Origin: Lachnospiraceae bacterium
GTDB taxonomy: Bacteria; Bacillota; Clostridia; Lachnospirales; Lachnospiraceae
DNA: 29,605 nucleotides
Assembly (NCBI GenBank): GCA_009774535.1
Contig: VSNY01000023.1
Span: 1-29,605, forward strand
Direction of reading: 5' to 3'
Every line of letters starts with the position of its first letter. Position 1 is the stretch's first letter. The notes beneath the pieces are model-generated. The model had not been told where the DNA came from. It saw only the letters and a program-made list of their open reading frames with translations, and ran no database searches. Position numbers and translations under genes: made by a program. Shown piece by piece: positions 14,683 to 21,315 of the stretch.

Positions 14683-16008
14683 ATGAATGTGATATTATTA
14701 TCCGGCGGTTCTGGGAAAAGGCTCTGGCCGCTTTCAAATGAAGTAAGGTCAAAACAGTTTCTGAAATTATTTGAACGGGAAGACAAGACCTATGAATCTA
14801 TGGCACAAAGGGTCGTCAGACAAATACGGTCTGTATCTGCGAATGCAAATATAACTGTAACTACCGGGATGCAGCAGAAAAGCGCTGTCAGAAATCAGCT
14901 GGGGGATGTTGTGGACGTATGCGTGGAACCGGCTAGAAGGGATACATTTCCGGCAATTGTTCTTGCGGCGGCTTATTTGAAAAAGAAAAAAGATTTATCT
15001 TTGGATGATGTGATGATTGTATGTCCGGTAGATCCTTATGCAGATGATCATTATTTTAAAAATTTTGAATTGCTGGAACGAGTGGCGGCTTCAGGGCAGA
15101 GTAATTTGACATTGATGGGGATTTCACCTACTTATCCAAGCGAAAAATACGGTTATATTGTAACACAGGAATGGGACAATAGGGATTCTTATGTCAGACG
15201 TGTTGTGGAGTTTAAAGAAAAACCTGGAACAAAAGAAGCGGAATGTCTGATTCGTAAAGGCGCTTTATGGAACAGCGGTGTATTTGCCTTTCGGACAGGG
15301 TATATTTTAGATATAGCAGCTAAATATGTGGATGATACAGATTATATGTATTTATTTGAAAACTATGAGAAACTTCCCCAAATTTCATTTGATTATGCAG
15401 TTGCAGAACAAGAAAAGAATATGGGGTGTATCGAATATAAGGGGCGATGGAAAGATGTTGGCACCTGGAATACACTGGCAGAGGAAATGAGTTCTGACAC
15501 GCTTGGAAATGTACGGCTGGCGGATAACTGTAAAGGGGTAAATGTAATCAATGAATTGGAGATTCCGATTCTGGCTTGCGGACTAGAAAATGTGATTATC
15601 GCTGCATCTGCAGATGGCATTATTGTAAGTGAGAAATATGCGAGTTCTTTTATTAAGCCATATGTGGAAAGTATGGATCAACGTGTCATGTATAAGGAAA
15701 AATCTTGGGGAGAGTACAGAGTTTTAAATGAAAGCAGATATGCAATGAGTATCCGGCTGCATATCAGGAGCGGAAAGGCAATGAGCTATCACTGCCATCA
15801 TAATCGGGATGAAATCTGGATTGTATTGAATGGCAAAGGGATGATAACGATTGGAGAACGGACAAAAGTGGCAGGAATCGGAGAAGTTGTTGTATTGCCT
15901 GCTGGTGTCAGGCATTCGATCGAAGCTGTGACGGATATGGAAGTAATGGAAATCCAATTAGGAGAATCTGTTTCGGACTCTGATGTTGAAAGATTTGCAT
16001 TTGAATAA
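14683..16008 (+). CDS. manC: Mannose-1-phosphate guanylyltransferase with C-terminal cupin (type II PMI) domain
   Basis: A 441-residue protein that should make GDP-D-mannose, the substrate for Gmd in this locus. The N-domain has LLSGGSGKRLWPLSNE, the SKQFLKL lysine region, VEFKEKP and WNSGVFAF, all typical of ManC. One conserved segment is unusual: EPARRDTFPAI where ManC normally reads EPxxRNTAPAI. The C-terminal cupin (about 345-441) has YHCHHNRDEIW and LPAGVRHSIEA, matching the type II phosphomannose isomerase domain. The protein is slightly shorter than bifunctional ManC/AlgA (about 470-480). GGAGG lies ahead of the ATG. No phosphomannomutase is in the window, so mannose-1-phosphate must come from elsewhere. 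Confidence 0.9.
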   Translation: MNVILLSGGSGKRLWPLSNEVRSKQFLKLFEREDKTYESMAQRVVRQIRSVSANANITVTTGMQQKSAVRNQLGDVVDVCVEPARRDTFPAIVLAAAYLKKKKDLSLDDVMIVCPVDPYADDHYFKNFELLERVAASGQSNLTLMGISPTYPSEKYGYIVTQEWDNRDSYVRRVVEFKEKPGTKEAECLIRKGALWNSGVFAFRTGYILDIAAKYVDDTDYMYLFENYEKLPQISFDYAVAEQEKNMGCIEYKGRWKDVGTWNTLAEEMSSDTLGNVRLADNCKGVNVINELEIPILACGLENVIIAASADGIIVSEKYASSFIKPYVESMDQRVMYKEKSWGEYRVLNESRYAMSIRLHIRSGKAMSYHCHHNRDEIWIVLNGKGMITIGERTKVAGIGEVVVLPAGVRHSIEAVTDMEVMEIQLGESVSDSDVERFAFE

Positions 16009-16022
16009 GATGGAGATGCATC

Positions 16023-18200
16023 ATGTGGTTTGAGATAACTTACATAAGTTGTGGAGCAATTTTTTTGATCTATTTGTGCAATAGATTCAAAATAGACCTA
16101 AAAGCAAATGCAGATTCGATCATTTACTTTTTAGTGCCTGCATTTTTTCTGATTATTTATGATAAACATTATTCTGTGAGAGAATTATTGGCAGGAACGT
16201 TTCTTATGACATTGCTATTTTGCGTCAGGAAACTGGCAGCGCGTTTGAAAGTGGGTTTAAAACTGACGAGTTTTGTTGTAAAGGGCGGGTTTTGCTTATT
16301 GCTTTTTCTGTTAGTGATAAAAAATTATGTACCAGCAGTTCATCATGATCAATTAACCAGGGAAGAAGTATATCTGATATATTTTGTAATTGTATTGTGG
16401 TTTCTTTTTTCTTCCAACATACAGGATTTGCTTATGAAACGGGTATGGAAAATATTTACGCCTGTGCTGATGGCATTTGTTCCGGTTCTTGGATTTTATA
16501 TTATTGAGCGGGCATTTAATGAGAATCTTGGCAGAATGGATGTGCGGTTTGTAATAGGTAATATACTGTGGATGCTTTCTTTTGCATTTGTATTGTATTG
16601 TTTTGTACCTGCAAAAGTAATATTGGCGTTATTTTTAACGGTCTGCTTGATTTTCGGAGTCGCAAATTACTATGTGGGAAAATTCCGCGGAAGCCCGGTT
16701 ATGCCAAATGATCTGTTATCTGCCAAAACGGCATTTCAAGTTGCCGGTGGTTATGAATTTAATGTCCCAGAGTCGGTTGTGGTTAGTGTTTTATGCTGGC
16801 TTGCCGGTATTGCAGCTTTATGTTGTCTGCCGGTCAGGCAGAGGAACCATAACAGGAAGATCAAGGCCGCAGCCTGTAGTTTGGCGGTATGTATCTGTAT
16901 GAACAGTCTTCTTTCTGCCGATCTTGAAAAGATATATGGATGGAGTTTTGATCCATGGAATGTAACGGGCGCTTACCAGGAGGCAGGAAGTGTTTTTAGC
17001 TTCGTTACGCTGCTGAAAAAGATGGCTGTGCAGGCTCCGGATCATTACAACAGGAGGGAAGCGGAACAGATCTTAGCAAAAAATAATGAAGAGAAAGAAA
17101 ACGATATGGTCTTGCCGACGATTATCGCGATTATGGATGAAACATTTAGCGACCTTCATGTATTGGGAGACTTTGCTTGTACTGATGAATTTTTGGAAAA
17201 TTGGTATGCTACGGATGATTTTTTATACAGAGGAAAATTGTATGTGTCTGTGTACGGAGGATGGACTGCAAATTCTGAATTTGAGTTTCTGACTGGCTGC
17301 AGTATGGCAAACTGTGGGACAGCGATGGTTCCTTATCAGTCTTGTAATTTGAAAGATGTAGGAAATTTGGCGGATATATTAAGAAATTATGGATACGAGA
17401 CAACAGCAATTCACCCGCAGTATAAAGGAAATTGGAACCGGATGAGAGTATATGGGAATTTTGGATTTTGTGATTTTCTCGGAATGGATGATTTTCAAGA
17501 TCCTGTGTATATCCGCAGTCACATTAGTGACCAGTCGTCTTTTGATAAAATTATAGAACTTTATGAACAAGGGGAGCATAAAAAACAGTTTATATTTAAT
17601 GTTACCATGCAAAATCATGGAGGATACAATATCGAAGAGATGAATGGCACGAAGATGATCAAACTGAAAGGAGAAACAAAGGATTTCACAGATGTAGAGA
17701 CTTACCTGACTCTGATCCGGGAAAGCGATTTGGCGATTCAAAATCTGCTGGAGTATTTTAGAAAAGTTGATGAGCCGGTTGTTATTTGTATTTTTGGGGA
17801 TCATCTGCCAAGTATTAGCGAGGAGTGGGTTGAGCAGGTGACAGGAAAGGAAACAGACAATTTGACACTGGAGGAACGGGAGAGCCGCTATGCGGTTCCG
17901 TATATGATTTGGGCCAATTATGACACGCAAAATCAGCCGATCGAGATGGATACCAGCGCGAATTATCTTGGCGCATTGTTACTGGAGCAGGCAGGAATTC
18001 CGCGAACGGCTTATACAAATTTTCTGCTGCAGATGCAAGAGAAAGTTCCGGTTTTGAATGTATTCGGATATCAGACAACGGATGGCCAGTGGCATACCTT
18101 TGACGAAGAGACAGAAGTATCCGAGTGGGTGGAACAGTACCGGATGCTGCAGTATTATACGATGTTTGATTCCGGGCGTAAGATGGAATATTACAGATAA
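16023..18200 (+). CDS. LtaS/MdoB-family membrane phosphoglycerol transferase
   Basis: A 725-residue protein with a multi-helix N-terminal membrane region (about residues 1-330) and an extracellular alkaline-phosphatase/sulfatase-fold domain (about 355-680). The metal and catalytic residues line up with LtaS: E373 (IMDETF), the nucleophile T415 (GGWTANSEF) and D593-H594 (FGDHLP). LtaS-family enzymes transfer sn-glycerol-1-phosphate from phosphatidylglycerol. A role in decorating the polysaccharide made here with phosphoglycerol, rather than making lipoteichoic acid, is suggested by the location and is inference. It begins 14 bp after manC behind a GGAG site. Confidence 0.88.
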   Translation: MWFEITYISCGAIFLIYLCNRFKIDLKANADSIIYFLVPAFFLIIYDKHYSVRELLAGTFLMTLLFCVRKLAARLKVGLKLTSFVVKGGFCLLLFLLVIKNYVPAVHHDQLTREEVYLIYFVIVLWFLFSSNIQDLLMKRVWKIFTPVLMAFVPVLGFYIIERAFNENLGRMDVRFVIGNILWMLSFAFVLYCFVPAKVILALFLTVCLIFGVANYYVGKFRGSPVMPNDLLSAKTAFQVAGGYEFNVPESVVVSVLCWLAGIAALCCLPVRQRNHNRKIKAAACSLAVCICMNSLLSADLEKIYGWSFDPWNVTGAYQEAGSVFSFVTLLKKMAVQAPDHYNRREAEQILAKNNEEKENDMVLPTIIAIMDETFSDLHVLGDFACTDEFLENWYATDDFLYRGKLYVSVYGGWTANSEFEFLTGCSMANCGTAMVPYQSCNLKDVGNLADILRNYGYETTAIHPQYKGNWNRMRVYGNFGFCDFLGMDDFQDPVYIRSHISDQSSFDKIIELYEQGEHKKQFIFNVTMQNHGGYNIEEMNGTKMIKLKGETKDFTDVETYLTLIRESDLAIQNLLEYFRKVDEPVVICIFGDHLPSISEEWVEQVTGKETDNLTLEERESRYAVPYMIWANYDTQNQPIEMDTSANYLGALLLEQAGIPRTAYTNFLLQMQEKVPVLNVFGYQTTDGQWHTFDEETEVSEWVEQYRMLQYYTMFDSGRKMEYYR

Positions 18201-18246
18201 TAAAAAATAACTATGAAATGGAAACTATTGAAAATGAGAGGGAAGA

Positions 18247-18261
18247 CAGGAGAAAAATATG
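18247..18261 (+). promoter_or_regulatory. Good ribosome site plus ATG placed out of frame upstream of the G9 tract
   Basis: CAGGAG ending at 18252 stands six bases before ATG 18259, the best initiation signal in this area. With nine G at 18278-18286 this start reads into a frame that stops about 40 codons on (TAA just after TTTGGATTTG). With eight G it would stop immediately (TGG GGG GGG TAA). With ten or seven G it would read into the downstream glycosyltransferase as MTGLKIWGG... The site is therefore arranged as a length-dependent on/off switch. Confidence 0.5.
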
Positions 18262-18275
18262 ACAGGATTAAAAAT

Positions 18276-19904
18276 ATGGGGGGGGGTAAAAGAACCCAGA
18301 CAGATCATGATATCCGTTGGGCTGCAACAGGCGTTTTTCTGCTTGTTGTTCTGCTCGGGGCATGGAATACAGATGATGGGTATTTTGGATTTGTAATGGC
18401 GAGAAATCTGGCGGAGGGGCATGGATTTGTATATAACATTGGGGAACGGGTCAATGTATCTACATGTCCGTTGTTTGATTTGATTTTAAGCGTTTTTTAT
18501 TATTGGTTCCGGAATATGCCTTTGGTAAGCATTGTGCTTTGTACGCTTTATTCGCTTGCTGCTTACAGCATCCTTATATGGAAGATATGCAAACAGAGAT
18601 GGCAGGTTTTTGTAGTAACAGTCCTTTTGTGTACTTCCATCTGTTTTATTTCATTTACGACAAGCGGCTTGGAAAACAGTCTGCTATTTTTTGAGGAAGC
18701 ACTGTTTTTGCATTTGCTTGTAACAAATGATACTTACGACAGAAAAAAACTTTTTCAAATGGCCCTTGTCTGCTCGGCTGTGCTGATGACGAGAATGGAT
18801 GCCGGGATTTTGTTATTTGCTGTGACGGCGTACTGTTTTCTGGTGAAACGATCCTGTGGCATTTGCAGCATGTTTCTGGCAGGACTGGCCGGATTATGTC
18901 CGTTTTTCGGATGGATCGTTTTTTCGGTTATTTATTATGGCGTTCCGTTTCCAAACACCTATTATATTAAAGTAAATACGGGATATCCGCTGGATGAATA
19001 TATTCTGCATGGACTGGAGTATTTTTTGATCAGCTGGGGATATGATACGGCTTTGATTACGTTTTGCCTGCTGGCAGTTGTGTTGCTTTTTTTGCATGGG
19101 CAGTGGAAGTACCGCATGCTTGCGCTTGGTATCTGTCTAAAACTTTTATATGTCATCCGTATTGGTGGGGATTTTATGGTGGGCAGGCATTTTACGGATC
19201 TATATTTTGTGTCTGTATTTATGGTGATTGACCTGTGTTATGAAAAAGAATCATTTCATATCGGCAAACGGATAGTTTCCCGTCAGTATGCTTGTATTGG
19301 ATGTGCAGCTGTATGTGTGATGTTAACATCTGTGACAAGATTGACTGTTAAACAGTACTTGTGGCCGGTACGACAGGATTCTTGTACGGATGAAAGAGAT
19401 TATTATTTTCCAACACTTGGCATGATTCCGCATTACCTTACAAAAGTAGTAAAAGGAATAGATTCCAGTGAACTTACCTGGGATGCACAGGAAGTGCTGG
19501 ATTCCAAAGCGAGTGGGAACCAGGGGGATCTGCTTACCTGGGCGCCGGGACTGTTGTCCTTTCAGCATAACCGGGATTTTTATATGAGTGACAGCATTGG
19601 CCTTGGAGATCCGCTGCTGGCAAAGCTGCCTGCTGTGTATACAGAAGTCTGGCGTGTGGGACATATGAAGCGTCTGATTCCGGAAGGATATCCACAGTCT
19701 TTGCAGACAGGAGAAAATCGGATTGCGGATAAAAGCCTGCACCAGTATTATGATATTTTACTGGAGGTAACGCGGGGCAGAATTTTTTCCAAAGACAGAC
19801 TGTATAAAACTGCTGGAATGCTGTTCGGAAAATATGACTATCTTTTGGATGAATATCAAAATCACCTGGAACAGAAAACGGAGGAAGTTATAAATGGCGG
19901 GTAA
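18276..19904 (+). CDS. GT-C family membrane glycosyltransferase (AftB/ArnT-like), possibly phase-variable
   Basis: An integral membrane protein of about 542 residues with roughly ten hydrophobic segments. NTDDGYFGFVMARNLAEGHG gives the acidic pair of GT-C enzymes in the first extracellular loop, followed by GFVYNIGERVNVSTCPLFD and TTSGLEN. This pattern resembles mycobacterial AftB-like arabinofuranosyltransferases and other polyprenyl-phosphate-sugar-dependent enzymes. A soluble extracellular tail of about 170 residues follows. The DPM1-like GT2 immediately downstream probably makes its lipid-linked donor. In this assembly the frame can start at ATG 18276 (weak AGGA, 8 bp) or at 18213/18234 (no ribosome site). 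The strong site at 18247-18261 is out of frame, so the sequenced copy may be poorly expressed. It overlaps the next gene by 11 bp. Confidence 0.8.
   Translation: MGGGKRTQTDHDIRWAATGVFLLVVLLGAWNTDDGYFGFVMARNLAEGHGFVYNIGERVNVSTCPLFDLILSVFYYWFRNMPLVSIVLCTLYSLAAYSILIWKICKQRWQVFVVTVLLCTSICFISFTTSGLENSLLFFEEALFLHLLVTNDTYDRKKLFQMALVCSAVLMTRMDAGILLFAVTAYCFLVKRSCGICSMFLAGLAGLCPFFGWIVFSVIYYGVPFPNTYYIKVNTGYPLDEYILHGLEYFLISWGYDTALITFCLLAVVLLFLHGQWKYRMLALGICLKLLYVIRIGGDFMVGRHFTDLYFVSVFMVIDLCYEKESFHIGKRIVSRQYACIGCAAVCVMLTSVTRLTVKQYLWPVRQDSCTDERDYYFPTLGMIPHYLTKVVKGIDSSELTWDAQEVLDSKASGNQGDLLTWAPGLLSFQHNRDFYMSDSIGLGDPLLAKLPAVYTEVWRVGHMKRLIPEGYPQSLQTGENRIADKSLHQYYDILLEVTRGRIFSKDRLYKTAGMLFGKYDYLLDEYQNHLEQKTEEVINGG
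18278..18286 (+). repeat. Homopolymeric tract of nine G (candidate phase-variable contingency tract)
   Basis: Nine consecutive G lie directly at the start codon ATG 18276 of the GT-C glycosyltransferase gene, in a region that is otherwise A-rich. I noticed no other G or C run of this length in the window. Slippage by one base moves the downstream gene in or out of frame with the upstream ATG 18259. Such tracts control surface-glycan genes in Campylobacter and Neisseria. Confidence 0.7.
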
Positions 19905-20670
19905 AACAAAGAATTTTGAACATGCAACCATTTTACTGCCTGCGATGAATGAGACTTATTCACTTAGGCAGACGGTTGAGATTTTGCTGCAGACATGCAG
20001 GAAACAGGATCTTGCGGAAATGATCATTCTGTTATCTGAAAAGTCTGATCCGGCATGCATTGCCGTTGCGGAACAGCTGTGCAGGAAATATCCCAAAAAA
20101 GTATGGATACATATGCAAAAACTGCCGTTTGTCGGTGGGGCATGCAGGGAGGGATTTGCTTTGGCAAAAGGTTCTCACGTGGTCTTAATGTCATCGGATC
20201 TGGAAACGGACCCATATACTGTCGGCCGTTTGATCCGGATGGCAAAGAAACATCCTGCCTGCGTGGTTACGGCATCCAGGTGGCAAAAAGGGTGCAGGTT
20301 CCAGGGCTATCAGAAGATAAAACTGGTTTGTAATTTTATATTTCAAAAAATGCTTGCTGTATTGTATGGAACGAAGCTGACGGATCTGACTTTTGCGTTT
20401 CGGATTTTTCCGACAGAACTGGTGAAGGGTATTCGCTGGGAAGAGCTGAAACATCCGTTTTTTCTGGAAACAGCGTTAAAACCGCTGCGTCTGGGTGTCA
20501 AATTTATAGAAATACCGGCAGACTGGACAGCAAGGACAGAAGGGATTTCGCAAAATGGTTTTTTTGCCAACTTTAAATATATAAAGACAGCTGTTCGTAT
20601 ACGTTTTTGCAAAAAAAGCAAGCTTTTGAAGCAGGACAGGAAAAAGGGCTATGGAAAGGATAACAGATAA
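19894..20670 (+). CDS. GT2 glycosyltransferase, polyprenyl-phosphate-sugar synthase (DPM1-like)
   Basis: A 258-residue family-2 glycosyltransferase without membrane helices. ATILLPAMNE opens the Rossmann half, FVGGACREGFALAKG is the nucleotide-binding stretch, and SSD102-L-E104-T-D106 is the DxD-type metal site. ASRW and TDLTFAFRIFP follow the pattern of dolichol-phosphate mannosyltransferases. It probably loads a sugar onto undecaprenyl phosphate on the cytoplasmic face for the GT-C enzyme just upstream or the YfhO-like protein downstream. The sugar is unknown; GDP-mannose is available from ManC. The start follows GGAGG and lies within the end of the GT-C gene. Confidence 0.85.
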   Translation: MAGKTKNFEHATILLPAMNETYSLRQTVEILLQTCRKQDLAEMIILLSEKSDPACIAVAEQLCRKYPKKVWIHMQKLPFVGGACREGFALAKGSHVVLMSSDLETDPYTVGRLIRMAKKHPACVVTASRWQKGCRFQGYQKIKLVCNFIFQKMLAVLYGTKLTDLTFAFRIFPTELVKGIRWEELKHPFFLETALKPLRLGVKFIEIPADWTARTEGISQNGFFANFKYIKTAVRIRFCKKSKLLKQDRKKGYGKDNR

Positions 20671-20672
20671 AG

Positions 20673-21029
20673 ATGAAAGAAGAACAGGTGAAGCTGATTT
20701 ATGCACAGGAAATTGTTGCTCTGATTCAGGAAACGATCACTATATGGCATATGGAAAATGAAAATCGTAGCTCGGATCACGTGATTGTAACAGATCAGAT
20801 CCGAAACATTCGTCCTTGGAACCAGCACCGTAAAAATATGGCGCAGATTGTACAGGAACTGGCGGCTACCAATACGGAAATCTGGCATGAGGAAGATAAA
20901 GTCAGAAGCCTTCAGGATGATGTGGTATTAAAGGCGATCCGAAATATTAATCCATTGAACCAGCATAGAAATGATTTGATGGAAGAGGTGGATGAGCTGG
21001 TGGCCGATTATCTTGAATATGAGAAATAG
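20673..21029 (+). CDS. DUF4254-like small protein with an internal duplication
   Basis: A 118-residue soluble, helical, charged protein made of two copies of one motif. Residues 22-63 and 68-109 align with a constant offset of 46: IWHMENENR with IWHEEDKVR, IRNIRPWNQHR with IRNINPLNQHR, then an acidic E-L tail. The NQ-R-N-D-L-ID-like signature is that of DUF4254, a family of unknown function often found beside glycosyltransferases. It starts 2 bp after the GT2 gene. A regulatory or assembly partner of a neighbouring glycosyltransferase is plausible but unproven. Confidence 0.7.
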   Translation: MKEEQVKLIYAQEIVALIQETITIWHMENENRSSDHVIVTDQIRNIRPWNQHRKNMAQIVQELAATNTEIWHEEDKVRSLQDDVVLKAIRNINPLNQHRNDLMEEVDELVADYLEYEK

Positions 21030-21042
21030 GAGGGTGCAGACG

Positions 21043-21303
21043 ATGGAGACAATCGGAAGTTTGATTGACAAGCTGAGTATTAACGAATTGAAAATTTACC
21101 ATATGCAAGAACAGGGCAGAAGACTGGATGTGGACGAACGTTTTCGGGCAGACTGTGAAAGCAGGCTTTCCGTGCTGGTTCTGCAGCGCAATGACTTAAA
21201 AACCGAACTGGAGGAACTGATGGACGAGGTGCTGGCGGGGAAAAAGACCTTTAAATTATACCGTCAGATGAAAATGTATAATGAGAAAAGATTCAAGGAT
21301 TAG
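21043..21303 (+). CDS. Second DUF4254-like small protein
   Basis: An 86-residue protein carrying a third copy of the motif in the preceding gene: ELKIYHMQEQGRR then LVLQRNDLKTELEELMDE (about 15-62), with a basic tail containing three Lys-rich turns. ATG 21043 is chosen because AGGAGGG at 21028-21034 sits 8 bp ahead; an in-frame ATG at 20992 lies inside the upstream gene without such a site. The pair looks like tandem paralogues that could form a hetero-oligomer. Function unknown. Confidence 0.7.
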   Translation: METIGSLIDKLSINELKIYHMQEQGRRLDVDERFRADCESRLSVLVLQRNDLKTELEELMDEVLAGKKTFKLYRQMKMYNEKRFKD

Positions 21304-21315
21304 CGGGGCGGCAGG

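Noticed and set aside
17379..17930. Minus-strand open frame of 183 codons inside the LtaS/MdoB-like gene
   Set aside because: Antisense to the catalytic domain; a shadow of biased codon use with no motif or initiation signal.
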